From NCBI GenBank assembly GCA_030408505.1, contig JAUHQI010000003.1, positions 1-64,000 on the forward strand: DNA of 64,000 nucleotides. Direction: 5' to 3'. Below are positions 15,868 through 24,061 of this stretch, one piece after another. Each line of letters starts with the position of its first letter. The first letter of the stretch is position 1. The notes beneath the pieces were generated by a model. The model was not told the DNA's origin. It searched no databases and saw nothing but the letters and a program-made list of their open reading frames with translations. A program made the position numbers and the translations under genes. This stretch comes from Candidatus Sacchlamyda saccharinae (GTDB lineage: Bacteria > Chlamydiota > Chlamydiia > Chlamydiales > Rhabdochlamydiaceae).

Positions 15868-18388
15868 GACCTGTCCATCCCGTCTGATGGCTTGCGCCAA
15901 GGCCCATCCCTGTATCTCCATGAAAATATTCGAAGAAAAGGGGGTGGTCGTGAAAAGTCTGCTCACCAAAGACAGGACTCTTGCCCTCACCGTCTTTTTG
16001 GTAGATCCCAATCAAACGCTTGGAAAGCTCAATCGACACATCCCAAAGATTAAGATGGTTGCCAGAGCCAGTTGGAAATTCGACTTTTAACTCATCGCCA
16101 TAGTAGTGGTGAAAGCGTTGCAGAGCCTCGATGAGGAGAAAATTAATCGGAAACCAAACAGGACCTCTCCAATTGGAGTTGCCTCCAAACATTCGATTGT
16201 CCGATTCCCCTGGGACATATTTGACCTCATAGGGGTGATCGTTTGCTTTGAATACATAGGGGTTTTTCTCATGGTATTTTGAGATCGAACGGATCCCATG
16301 GGGGGAGAGAAACTCCTCTTCATCGAGCATGTATTTTAAAATGCTGATCAACTGCTCTTTGGTGACCACAGAAAGGAGGCGCCGGTCCTTTGTTCCCCCT
16401 TCGCGGATACAAGCGAGATTGAAGCTGACGTCCGGTCTCTTGGAAATAAACCAGTCCATTCTCCGCTTGAAAACGGGCATTTTCTCCAAAGTGTCTGGCT
16501 CGACCGTCTCAACTGCTAAAAGGGGAAGAAGCCCAACAAGGGAACGCACTTTTAGAGGAATCATTTCATTACTTGGCAAATGCAAGATATCGTAGAAAAA
16601 ACCATCTTCTTCGTTCCAAAGGGAGTGGTGATCAGACCTCGTCATCGCAGCGCTGATACGCAAGAAGTGCTCGAAAAATTTTGTGGCCATATCCTGATAA
16701 ATGGCATCATCCTCTGCTAAATGCAGCGAGATCTTCATCAAGTTGATGCAGTAAAAGGTCATCCATGCAGAACCATCAGACTGATCGATGTGTCCGCCTG
16801 TGGGCAGTGTACTACTCCGATCGAATACGCTAATATTATCCATCCCAAGGAATCCTCCTTGGAACACGTTGTTGCCCTCTTCATCTTTTTTGTTGACCCA
16901 CCATGTAAAATTCAACAGAAGCTTATGAAAGTTCCCCTCTAAAAAAGCTCTATCTTCTTTCCCATACTTTTTAGCATCGATCTTGTAGGTCCGCCAAAGG
17001 GCCCACGCGTGGATGGGAGGATTGACATCGCTAAAGCTCCATTCGTATGCAGGAAACTGCCCATCGGGGTGCATATACCACTCTCTGGTCATCAGCGTTA
17101 GATGTCGCTTAGCGTAGTCGGGATCAATCAATACAAGAGGCAGACAATGAAAGGCGCTATCCCACGCACAAAAGTAGGGATACTCCCAGTTATCGGGCAT
17201 CGAGAGGACGTCAAAAGCTGTCAAATGCTCCCACCGCTCATTTCTGACTTCCGAGTGGCTTGCTGGATAATTGGGATCTCCTTTAAGCCATTGGGTTTGA
17301 TCGAGGTAATAGAACTGCTTGGAAAAGAGCATCCCGGCAAAAGCCCTTCTCTGCAAACTCTTCATCTCTTCTGAGCAATGTTCTTCCTGAATGGAATCAT
17401 AAAAGTCGTCCGTCTGTTTTTCCATTTTTTCAAAGATTTTGGGATGGATCTTCCCTTTTTTCGGGGCTAAACGCAAACGCAAAACCCTTTTTTCTCCCGA
17501 AGCGAGTGTCCACTGAAATTTAGCAGCAGCTTTAGTGCCTCGCATCTCTGGATTTACATCTCCCCCTTCAATCACATGACGACCAATGGCATCTTTAGGA
17601 TAGGGGACCTTTTCATCGTTGTCACAGAAAAGAAACTCACCCGGTTCATCCGTGTGGTAGTGATACTGACCCAAAACAGGGTGTTTGAGCGCTATCCCAT
17701 CCTCTTCCTGCCAAAGCTCCGGCTTGCCGCCATCATCGCCGGTGGGTCCATTCTCATAGCCCCACCGCCAAGTGTTGCGAAACCAAATCTGGGGCAAAAC
17801 GGTAACCGCCGCCGATTCTTTCCCCCTATTTGTCACAGAAATCCGACAGACAATCTCATCGACCTCTTCCTTAGCATACTCAATAAGAACATCAAAGTAG
17901 CGATCTTCGGCAAAAATCCCCGTATCGAGGATCTCATACTCTCCGTGCTCTAAGCCTCGTTTCTTATTTTCTTCCCTCAAGTTCTCATATGGAAAAGCCC
18001 CATGCGGGTACTTGTAGAGCATCTTGGTATAGCTAGAAGTGGGCGTGGCGTCCAAGTAATAGTAGAGCTCCTTCACATCTTCGCCGTGGTTGCCCTCTTC
18101 ACTGCTAAGCCCAAACATCCGCTCCTTTAAAATGGGATCCTTCCCATTCCAAAGAGCGATTCCCATACAGACATACTGTCCCCGATCGCAAAACCCACCG
18201 AGGCCGTCTTCGCCCCAGCGGTAGACCCGTTTGTGGGCCTCATCAAAAGAAAAAGCATTCCACGGGCTGGTCCCCTTCCCATAGTCCTCACGAACCGTCC
18301 CCCAGGCCCGCTCACTTAAGTAGGGACCCCACTTTTTCCAGTTCTTTTTTCTCTTGCGATGTTCTAAAAGTCGCTTCTGCTCATTCAT
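15827..18388 (-). CDS. GH63-type (MGH1-like) glucosidase, second paralogue
   Basis: 853-aa cytosolic glycoside hydrolase, about half identical to the one at 3487. Shared blocks: LSERAWGTVREDYG, RVYRWGEDGLGGFCDRGQ, YFCAWDSAFHCLPLVLIDP, GGFLGMDNISVFDRS, GGNSNWRGPVWFP and FHGDTGMGLGASHQTGWTG. ATG 18388 follows AAGGGAATT; a second ATG at 18409 has no such site. The insert around residue 190-215 (GGKPELWQEEDG..) is not in the first copy, so specificity may differ. It stands alone, without a kinase partner, overlaps dapA tail-to-tail, and diverges from the orphan gene at 18436. Confidence 0.85.
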   Translation of the reverse strand: MNEQKRLLEHRKRKKNWKKWGPYLSERAWGTVREDYGKGTSPWNAFSFDEAHKRVYRWGEDGLGGFCDRGQYVCMGIALWNGKDPILKERMFGLSSEEGNHGEDVKELYYYLDATPTSSYTKMLYKYPHGAFPYENLREENKKRGLEHGEYEILDTGIFAEDRYFDVLIEYAKEEVDEIVCRISVTNRGKESAAVTVLPQIWFRNTWRWGYENGPTGDDGGKPELWQEEDGIALKHPVLGQYHYHTDEPGEFLFCDNDEKVPYPKDAIGRHVIEGGDVNPEMRGTKAAAKFQWTLASGEKRVLRLRLAPKKGKIHPKIFEKMEKQTDDFYDSIQEEHCSEEMKSLQRRAFAGMLFSKQFYYLDQTQWLKGDPNYPASHSEVRNERWEHLTAFDVLSMPDNWEYPYFCAWDSAFHCLPLVLIDPDYAKRHLTLMTREWYMHPDGQFPAYEWSFSDVNPPIHAWALWRTYKIDAKKYGKEDRAFLEGNFHKLLLNFTWWVNKKDEEGNNVFQGGFLGMDNISVFDRSSTLPTGGHIDQSDGSAWMTFYCINLMKISLHLAEDDAIYQDMATKFFEHFLRISAAMTRSDHHSLWNEEDGFFYDILHLPSNEMIPLKVRSLVGLLPLLAVETVEPDTLEKMPVFKRRMDWFISKRPDVSFNLACIREGGTKDRRLLSVVTKEQLISILKYMLDEEEFLSPHGIRSISKYHEKNPYVFKANDHPYEVKYVPGESDNRMFGGNSNWRGPVWFPINFLLIEALQRFHHYYGDELKVEFPTGSGNHLNLWDVSIELSKRLIGIYQKDGEGKSPVFGEQTFHDHPLFFEYFHGDTGMGLGASHQTGWTGLIAKLIQQSGKHL

Positions 18389-18398
18389 AATTCCCTTA

Positions 18399-18427
18399 TT
18401 GCAAAACATAAAATAAAATGGTATAAT
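18399..18427 (+). promoter_or_regulatory. Promoter of the 18436 gene, leaderless geometry
   Basis: TTGCAA (18399-18404), a 17-nt spacer and TATAAT (18422-18427). It ends 8 nt before ATG 18436. No ribosome site is present. Confidence 0.6.
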
Positions 18428-18435
18428 CGTTTGCT

Positions 18436-19101
18436 ATGATTTCAGTAAGATCTATTTCCTGTAGTTTAAATCCTTTAGACCAATTTGTTGAAAAACAAGT
18501 ATGCGATCGATTTGAGGTGAAACCTAGATCAAAGTTTCACTTAGTAGAAAATGGAACACATTATCTGGTTACAGCTAAAGCCCGGGAAGTCTTTTTCGAT
18601 GATGATATGCCACCCAGTGACAAGCCAGATGTGCATATTGATGTGCAAAAACTCTCCTTCGATGAGGCAAGCGCGCGCTTTCCAAGTACGCCTGCAACCT
18701 ACAGTGCTTTTGTCAACAGCCTTTCAGATCTTCCCCTTATTGATCTTAAACTTAAGCTCACCGTCTTCTTTTCTCATGAAATTAGACACGGGATGGCGGG
18801 TATAAGAGGATCTGACCACGAAATCTCAATGGAGCTTTTGAGCGCATGTATTCAAAAAAAGAAGCGGGCCCTTTATCGAGGAAACGACACCGAGTTCTAT
18901 TTGTTTGATGACGACTCAAAACGAGTGATCAAGATGGTAGTCCGCTATCCTACAGACGAGTCCCTTGAAGAGCAAAAGCGGGTGACCATTTTGACAGCCT
19001 TTTACCCAACCCGCAGCTATCTGAGATATCAACTGGGGAATTGTTCTGACGCGCGTTTCCAAAGCTGGATAGATAGCCTTCCTAAAGTATCTATATTGTG
19101 A
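18436..19101 (+). CDS. Orphan protein of unknown function
   Basis: 221 aa, not recognised. No signal peptide or membrane helix. The middle carries HEIRHGMAGIRGSDHEI. The C-terminal third reads YRGNDTEFYLFDDDSKRVIKMVVRYP, then KRVTILTAFYPTRSYLRYQ. This strand pattern ending in 'TAFYPT' is faintly like bacterial toxin RNase domains of the BECR type, but I would not assign it. The gene is preceded by a strong promoter that touches the start codon and followed by a nested inverted repeat. Confidence 0.6.
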   Translation: MISVRSISCSLNPLDQFVEKQVCDRFEVKPRSKFHLVENGTHYLVTAKAREVFFDDDMPPSDKPDVHIDVQKLSFDEASARFPSTPATYSAFVNSLSDLPLIDLKLKLTVFFSHEIRHGMAGIRGSDHEISMELLSACIQKKKRALYRGNDTEFYLFDDDSKRVIKMVVRYPTDESLEEQKRVTILTAFYPTRSYLRYQLGNCSDARFQSWIDSLPKVSIL

Positions 19102-19237
19102 TTCAAGACTTGGCTCTGAGCTTCGTCAGCTTTTTCTCAAATTTTCCATCAACTAATCGCACCGTGTCTTTAAACACGGCTGTTTTTCGCTGATGAAAAA
19201 TTTGAGGGGCCTCCTCGCCCAAACCCAAGTTTTGAAT
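19101..19237. repeat. Nested inverted repeat downstream of the orphan gene
   Basis: Three nested stems share a centre near 19170. Outer: ATTCAAGACTTGG (19101-19113) with CCAAGTTTTGAAT (19225-19237). Middle: CTCAAATTTTCCATCA (19136-19151) with TGATGAAAAATTTGAG (19191-19206), one mismatch. Inner: CCGTGT/ACACGG (19162-19179). It may be a terminator for the orphan gene or a small palindromic element. The symmetry over 137 bp favours an element. Confidence 0.7.
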
Positions 19238-19270
19238 TGGTTTTTAGTATACCAACCTTGCAGTAAATTA

Positions 19271-19300
19271 TTGCAGTGTATACCTTGACTAGGTATATAC
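19271..19300 (+). promoter_or_regulatory. higBA promoter with overlapping operator palindrome
   Basis: TTGCAG (19271-19276), a 17-nt spacer and TATATA (19294-19299). GTATACC (19278-19284) and AGGTATATAC (19291-19300) form an inverted repeat across the spacer and -10, placed where a HigA dimer would autorepress. Confidence 0.55.
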
Positions 19301-19319
19301 AAAAAAAAGGTGCCAAAAG

Positions 19320-19607
19320 ATGGCGATACGCAGCTTCAAAGATTCAGAAACTGAGGATTTTTTTAAAAAAGGAACTCGAGCTCGGAAAAGGGGTTGGGAT
19401 CAAGTCAGAGAAGTTGCTAAAAGGAAGTTGGACATGCTCGATTACGCTTAAGAACTTGATGACCTACGTTCTCCGCCCAATAATCGCTTGGAAAGTCTGA
19501 AAGGTCGCTTTAAAGGGCTGTATAGTATACGAATAAATGATCAATGGCGGGTTGTTTTTGGTTGGGACCGTCAGCCATTTGATGTACAAATTATTGACTA
19601 CCATTAG
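19320..19607 (+). pseudogene. higB: HigB/RelE-type toxin with premature stop
   Basis: One continuous frame from ATG 19320 reads MAIRSFKDSETEDFFKKG.., through KRKLDMLDYA, a TAA at 19449-19451, then [35 protein letters not shown] and DVQIIDYH to TAG 19607. The second half is the conserved HigB core. A single change (AAA to TAA in the usual 'YAKEL') would explain the stop. Full length would be 95 aa, normal for HigB, an mRNA-cleaving ribosome-dependent toxin. A GGTG ribosome site and the promoter are intact. The antitoxin follows 10 nt later. Confidence 0.85.
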
Positions 19608-19617
19608 AGGAAAAAAT

Positions 19618-19926
19618 ATGAAAAGAAAACCGACAACTCCTGGAGAAATTCTTTTCGAAGAGTTTCTTGTTCCTTTAGAAATGACACAAAAAGAATTAGC
19701 TAAGCACTTGGAATGCGATTACAAAGTGGTAAATCGAATCATAAACGAAAAGGCAAGTGTGACACCTGAAATGGCGATCAAGCTTGCAGCCGCATTCAAA
19801 ACTTCCCCAGCTTTCTGGCTGAATGCACAGATGGCTCTAGATCTGTGGAGACTTAGCAATCGCCAATCCAAGATTCGCCCCCTTATTTCTCGTCGCTCTC
19901 CAAAAAGCATTAGAGGGTGTATGTGA
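19618..19926 (+). CDS. higA: HigA-type antitoxin (HTH, XRE family)
   Basis: 102 aa. TTPGEILFEEFLVPLEMTQKELA is the typical HigA start, and the helix-turn-helix lies at about 22-60 (LAKHLECDYKVVNRIINEK). ALDLWRL follows. The last 20 residues (RQSKIRPLISRRSPKSIRGCM) are basic and unlike the usual tail, and the stop lies at the edge of a repeat element, so the end may be altered. ATG 19618 follows AGAGGAAAAAAT. It would neutralise HigB and repress the operon. The toxin partner is broken by a stop codon. Confidence 0.85.
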   Translation: MKRKPTTPGEILFEEFLVPLEMTQKELAKHLECDYKVVNRIINEKASVTPEMAIKLAAAFKTSPAFWLNAQMALDLWRLSNRQSKIRPLISRRSPKSIRGCM

Positions 19927-20060
19927 ATTGCTTTGTGGTGGTGGGATCAAAATTTTTTACCTCGTTTTTTTGGCGGAGAATGGAGCTGAATGGATACATT
20001 CAGTGGAATTTGAGCCGAAAATCGGGGTGAAAAAGATGATTCCTTCCGACCAAATGAATT
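19925..20060 (+). repeat. MITE-like repeat, family B copy 1
   Basis: About 136 bp. The ends GAATTGCTTTGTGG and CCAAATGAATTC are imperfect inverted repeats, and CTGAATGGATACATTCAG forms an internal palindrome. The whole unit recurs inverted at 27578-27713 with blocks such as GAGCTGAATG..ACATTCAGTG. It starts at the higA stop codon. Confidence 0.7.
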
Positions 20061-20208
20061 CACATATACCCTCTTAGAGCCTAAATATATCCCTAAAACC
20101 AATTCCTGAATGGGTTTGGGTGTACACAAAAAATGTGGACATAAAACTTCTTCTCTAGAATATTAGTTCGCAAATTTTGAATCGAGATACCGAACTAAGG
20201 AAAAAACG

Positions 20209-20538
20209 ATGAGTGCAACAGTAGATTGTAATCAATTTCTGCTTGACTATTTAAGAACGTTGCAAGAGGTGGGAGCTCTAAGACATACGGCTACGGATGC
20301 AAAAATAGCAAGTGGGCATGCCCAAGCCGTCCATGATAGAACTTGGCCTATTCCATTTAGAAGCGAAAGATCAGATTTGAGAGAGAGAGTAAAACAAGAA
20401 GACTGTAAAGCGGCGAAGCATGATGCTGCAGCTACAGCAGCAAGCAAAGAACTAGACCGGTTGAGAGGGCAGATGCGAGGGTGTCAGTTTACCGGCCAAG
20501 CTGCGAAAGCCTGGACCTGGTTGGGTGGCACAAGTTAG
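20209..20538 (+). CDS. Small protein of unknown function
   Basis: 109 aa, not recognised. It is soluble, largely helical and charged, with two Gln/Asp/Lys-rich helices (ERSDLRERVKQEDCKAAKHD, then AASKELDRLRGQM) that could form a coiled coil. AAGGAAAAAACG precedes ATG 20209. The start residues MSAT also begin the small genes at 21028 (minus strand) and 51224, but nothing else is clearly shared. Confidence 0.55.
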   Translation: MSATVDCNQFLLDYLRTLQEVGALRHTATDAKIASGHAQAVHDRTWPIPFRSERSDLRERVKQEDCKAAKHDAAATAASKELDRLRGQMRGCQFTGQAAKAWTWLGGTS

Positions 20539-20585
20539 ACATCAACTTGGATTGGGGTAAGAGATATCGCCGCGATACTCTTTAG

Positions 20586-20734
20586 GAGGCATTGATTAAT
20601 TCGGCCTTTCCATCTCCGTTGTCTTTCGAGCCAAAATCGCCTTTTCGTAACCCGCTGCCTATTAATAGTCAGCTTGTTACTCCAGCGGCGATTTTTCCTC
20701 GCAATCTTTCCGGATCTGAAAATTCCTGTTTTCC
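20586..20734. repeat. MITE-like repeat, family A copy 1 (right end lost)
   Basis: It begins GAGGCATTGATTAATTCGG after a TTAG and matches 21044-21203 along its length (shared blocks CGAGCCAAAATCG, AATAGTCAGCTTGTTACTCC, TTCCGGATCTG). The right terminal repeat is missing, and the copy abuts the stop codon of the 97-aa gene. Confidence 0.8.
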
Positions 20735-21028
20735 CTATTTAAATGTGATGACAACGATGTCCTGTTTCATGGAAGAGGCTGCTTTCCAAGGGTTACGAGG
20801 CACAGATTTAAGTACTCTCTCAGCGGTTTCAATAGTTACGCCTTTGGGTAAGACAATATAATCACCAATTGTATCAGGATTTTGGAGTGTTGGTTGTATT
20901 CCCTCTTTTACAAATGCATCGAAGACATTGCGAATATGTTGAATTCCTACATCTCCCATTCTTCCTTTTATTCGACCTAAAATTTCTGGTGAAGGTTGTG
21001 AGAAACTAGCAGCAGCAGTTGCACTCAT
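20735..21028 (-). CDS. Small protein of unknown function between two repeats
   Basis: 97 aa, not recognised. The short Ala/Ser-rich N-terminus (MSATAAASFSQPSPEIL) is followed by a compact alpha/beta pattern ending KQDIVVITFK. AAGGAG precedes ATG 21028. It lies exactly between two copies of the family A repeat (20586-20734 and 21044-21203), which leave only the ribosome-site region free. Confidence 0.65.
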   Translation of the reverse strand: MSATAAASFSQPSPEILGRIKGRMGDVGIQHIRNVFDAFVKEGIQPTLQNPDTIGDYIVLPKGVTIETAERVLKSVPRNPWKAASSMKQDIVVITFK

Positions 21029-21043
21029 TTTGTACTCCTTAGG

Positions 21044-21203
21044 GAAGGCCTAATTAATTCGGCTGTTCCATCTCCGTCGTCTTTCGAGCCAAAATCGACT
21101 TTTCGTAAACCGCTGACTATCAATAGTCAGCTTGTTACTCCAGCGTCGATTTTTTCATCGAAATCCTTCCGGATCTGGAAATTCCGAATTAATCAGGCCT
21201 TCC
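21044..21203. repeat. Complete MITE-like element, family A copy 2
   Basis: 160 bp. The 20-bp terminal inverted repeats are GGAAGGCCTAATTAATTCGG and CCGAATTAATCAGGCCTTCC (one mismatch). It is flanked on both sides by TTAG (21040-21043, 21204-21207), as expected for a 4-bp target duplication. Internally AAAATCGAC/GTCGATTTT and GCTGACTAT/ATAGTCAGC pair, so the whole unit folds into one hairpin. No transposase is encoded. Confidence 0.85.
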
Positions 21204-21273
21204 TTAGTATTGAAAGTTTAATTTCTTAGTATATTCTAATGGATAGAAGGGTTTTATTTCAATGTTGCTAAGT

Positions 21274-22560
21274 TTAAATCTTTATTACTGAGTTGAAGGC
21301 AGTGAGGTCTTTGTGTTTGGTAAGGAAGGGAGAGATAGTCTCTTTGAGGAAAGTTTCTGTTTGTTCTTTGGCGCGGCCGATTTCGATTTTTACTTCCTCT
21401 GACTTAGCGAAGGTAGGATCTCTGCGGAGTTTTTCGTGGATCTCTTGCCGGTCTTTGCCCTCTTTCGCAGCGTGCATGAGGACATTTTCGAGGTTGAGGG
21501 CGGGGGCCACTTCGTTTAGGTTCTTTTCGATTGTTTCTGGGTGGATTTGGAGATTGGTGAAGAGGTGGATGAGGAGGGAGAGGAGGGCGTCTGCCATGAG
21601 GAATGCTTGTGGCAGGACGAGGCGGCGGTTTGCCGAGTCGTCGAGCGAGCGCTCGAGCCACTGGGCGCTGTGGGTATAGGCGGGGTTTTGGCAAAGGGAG
21701 ATGAGGAAGCGGGCAAGGCCGCAGATCCTTTCGGAGTAGATGGGGTTGTGCTTATGGGGCATGGCAGAGGAGCCAACTTGTTTTTCTGAGCGTCCTTCGG
21801 TCATTTCGCCAAGATGCGAGAGGAGGCGGATGTCGGTGGCGCATTTGGAGGCGGTGGTGGCGATGCCGCATAGGGCTGAGAGGATGCGCACGTCTTGCTT
21901 GCGGGTATAGGTCTGGCCGGCGATGGTGAACAGGTTTTTAAAGCCCATTTCTTTGGCGACAAGGGCGTCGAGTTTAGCGACTTTGTCGCTGTCGTGATCG
22001 AGGAGGATCATAAAGGAGCTTTGCGTCCCCGTAGCTCCTTTTACGCCTAGGAAGTGGAGGTCTTCTTGGCGGGCAAGAAGATCTTGGGTGTCGATGTAAA
22101 TATCTTGGAGCCAGAGGCAGATCCGTTTACCCACGGTGGTTGGCTGCGCGGGTTGGAAGTGGGTGTAGCCGGTTGTGGGTAGGGCTGCATATTCTGCGCT
22201 AAGGGCACTTTGGATGCGAATTAGCTCGATGTTTTTGGCTGTGAGAAGCTCTAGCCCTTTTTGCATTTGGAGGAGATCTGTGTTGTCGGTCACAAAGGCA
22301 GATGTTGCGCCGAGATGGAGTATCCCTTTGGCTTCTGGGCACTTCTCGGCAAAGGCGTGGAGGTGGGCCATCACGTCGTGGCGGGTGGTTTTTTCGATTT
22401 CATGTACACGAGCAAAGTCGATGTCGCCAAGATGTTTTTCCATCGCGGCGATTTGCGCGTCGGTGATGGGAAGGCCTACTTGTTTTTCGGCCTTGGCTAG
22501 GGCTAGCCAAAGTTTGCGCCAGGTGGCGTACTTTTCCTGTGACGAAAAGATGTGGAGCAT
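21274..22560 (-). CDS. purB: Adenylosuccinate lyase
   Basis: At least 428 aa. It catalyses two fumarate-releasing steps of purine synthesis. Signature loop: GSSAMPHKHNPIYSE (catalytic Ser). TTGYTHFQPAQPTTVGK and HDVMAHLHAF are the other active-site regions. The first ATG is at 22560, but the same frame continues upstream through GAPIDQSEALERYASKE. The ERYxxxEM block is the normal N-terminus of PurB and helps bind substrate. No ATG, GTG or TTG precedes it before a stop; an ATC at 22602-22600 lies 5 nt after AGAGGTG. Initiation at ATC would give 442 aa and overlap the upstream gene by 22 bp. Confidence 0.92.
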   Translation of the reverse strand: MLHIFSSQEKYATWRKLWLALAKAEKQVGLPITDAQIAAMEKHLGDIDFARVHEIEKTTRHDVMAHLHAFAEKCPEAKGILHLGATSAFVTDNTDLLQMQKGLELLTAKNIELIRIQSALSAEYAALPTTGYTHFQPAQPTTVGKRICLWLQDIYIDTQDLLARQEDLHFLGVKGATGTQSSFMILLDHDSDKVAKLDALVAKEMGFKNLFTIAGQTYTRKQDVRILSALCGIATTASKCATDIRLLSHLGEMTEGRSEKQVGSSAMPHKHNPIYSERICGLARFLISLCQNPAYTHSAQWLERSLDDSANRRLVLPQAFLMADALLSLLIHLFTNLQIHPETIEKNLNEVAPALNLENVLMHAAKEGKDRQEIHEKLRRDPTFAKSEEVKIEIGRAKEQTETFLKETISPFLTKHKDLTAFNSVIKI

Positions 22561-22580
22561 TTCTTTGCTGGCGTAGCGCT

Positions 22581-23297
22581 CTAGAGCTTCTGACTGATCG
22601 ATTGGAGCACCTCTTTGATACGAAGCTTTTGTTTGGAAGAGGGTCTAAATGAGGGGCTGGAAAGGTCTGCATCTAGGAGGAGGAGTTGCTTGATGATTTG
22701 TTCGGCTGTGTTGACTGCCCGCTTGTCCTTTTTCTTTAGGGGAAATTTGTCGCGGATCATTTTGAGGAGTTCTTTTTTCCCCTCGCCGCGATAATTTTCG
22801 ACGATCTCTTCTTTCTCTTCTTTGGGGCAGTCGCGTGTTGCTAGGGTATAGACCGCTTGGCGGGGCATGGTGTCGACTTTGTCTTGCAGGGCTTTGTTCA
22901 TCCCATTGTAAAATTCGTGATATTGGAGGAAGTTATAGGGCGTTTGTCTATTGCCGTAGGCGCTGATGAGCCATGCGCTAAACGCGCCGTCGCGATACTT
23001 CTTTAAGATCTCTTGTGCTCGTTTAATCCGCTCGCCATGCAAGATAGCGGCTTGGTTGTTGATTGCTTTTACTTCGGACGTAATGGTCGAGAGGAAGGGA
23101 AGGTCGGCGGTAGGATCGAGTTTTTTTGGTGCGTATTCTTTGAGGAGGTTGCGAAGCGTTTCTTCTTCGTTTTCTGTAAGGGGAGCGATGCGGAAAACTC
23201 CAGCAAAAGAACTCCTCTCTGTTATCTCGCCCACTCGCGTTGCTTTTTTGGTTTTCCCTTTGAACCGCTTGGCTAGAAGGTCATTTACTTTTACCAT
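22581..23297 (-). CDS. pGP6-D-like protein
   Basis: 238-aa basic, helical protein without signal or membrane segments. Position and appearance match the chromosomal paralogue of chlamydial plasmid protein pGP6-D, which in C. trachomatis follows a ParA gene and thrS (CT583-CT582-CT581, recall). Central motif: YGNRQTPYNFLQYHEFYNGM. The C-terminus is Lys-rich (KFPLKKKDKRAVNTAEQIIK). It ends within the 5' region of purB. Probably acts with the ParA protein in chromosome or plasmid partition or its regulation. Confidence 0.8.
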   Translation of the reverse strand: MVKVNDLLAKRFKGKTKKATRVGEITERSSFAGVFRIAPLTENEEETLRNLLKEYAPKKLDPTADLPFLSTITSEVKAINNQAAILHGERIKRAQEILKKYRDGAFSAWLISAYGNRQTPYNFLQYHEFYNGMNKALQDKVDTMPRQAVYTLATRDCPKEEKEEIVENYRGEGKKELLKMIRDKFPLKKKDKRAVNTAEQIIKQLLLLDADLSSPSFRPSSKQKLRIKEVLQSISQKL

Positions 23298-23308
23298 GTA
23301 AACCTGCT

Positions 23309-24061
23309 TTACATTCTGTTAAGAAGTTCTTTGGTGAGGGATTTATAATCTTCTGCTGCGCGACTTTTAGGGGAGACATCAAAGATCGATTTTCCATGGA
23401 TGGTCGCTTCAGAAACTTGGATGTCGCGCCGTACTTTTGCGCCCAGGAGTTTGCCTGGAAAGGTGTGATCAATCAGCTCCTGGAACTCTTTGTTGCTTTT
23501 TCCGCGGGGGTTCCAAAAGGAGAGGGCAACGCCAATCACTTCGAGGGGATTGCGGTGGGAGAGGTTATCCATAAATTGGCCCAACCTTTCAAGTCCCTTG
23601 ACGCTGTAAAATTCGGGTGTTGCGCAAACTAAAGAATAATCAGAGGCGATAAGGGCCGATTCGGTTAGCCAACAAAGCGAAGGAGGGGTGTCGATGATGC
23701 AGATGTCGTAGTTTACATTTTCTAGCACAGCGCGCAATCGCTCGTGGGAGTATCTGTCTGCAGCGAGGCTTCCTGTAACTTCTACCCGCTCAAGCCAGGT
23801 ATCTCCTGGAATGAGGTCGAGGTTTTTGATGTGTGTTTTGAGGACGACATCTTTGATTTCTTTCTCGCCCTGTAATACGCCGGCCATGCTGTCATGTTCA
23901 TCGGGGTCGTGTCCAAGACCTGTTGTTAAATTGGCTTGGGCATCAAAGTCGATGAGAAGAACTTTCTTTTTATGGAACTTAGCAAAGGCAGCCGCAATAT
24001 TGAGCGAGGTCGATGTTTTGGCCGTTCCTCCTTTAAAGCTACTGACTGCTATGCGTTTCAT
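23309..24061 (-). CDS. ParA/MinD-family ATPase (pGP5-D-like)
   Basis: 250 aa. The deviant Walker A is in SSFKGGTAKTSTSLN (residues about 7-21), and LLIDFDAQANLTTGLG is Walker A'. DICIIDTPPSLCWLTE is Walker B. This is a ParA-type partition ATPase, most like chlamydial pGP5-D and its chromosomal copy. ATG 24061 lies 23 bp inside the end of thrS. The pGP6-D-like gene starts 11 nt after its stop. The order thrS-parA-pGP6 is a chlamydial hallmark. Confidence 0.9.
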   Translation of the reverse strand: MKRIAVSSFKGGTAKTSTSLNIAAAFAKFHKKKVLLIDFDAQANLTTGLGHDPDEHDSMAGVLQGEKEIKDVVLKTHIKNLDLIPGDTWLERVEVTGSLAADRYSHERLRAVLENVNYDICIIDTPPSLCWLTESALIASDYSLVCATPEFYSVKGLERLGQFMDNLSHRNPLEVIGVALSFWNPRGKSNKEFQELIDHTFPGKLLGAKVRRDIQVSEATIHGKSIFDVSPKSRAAEDYKSLTKELLNRM

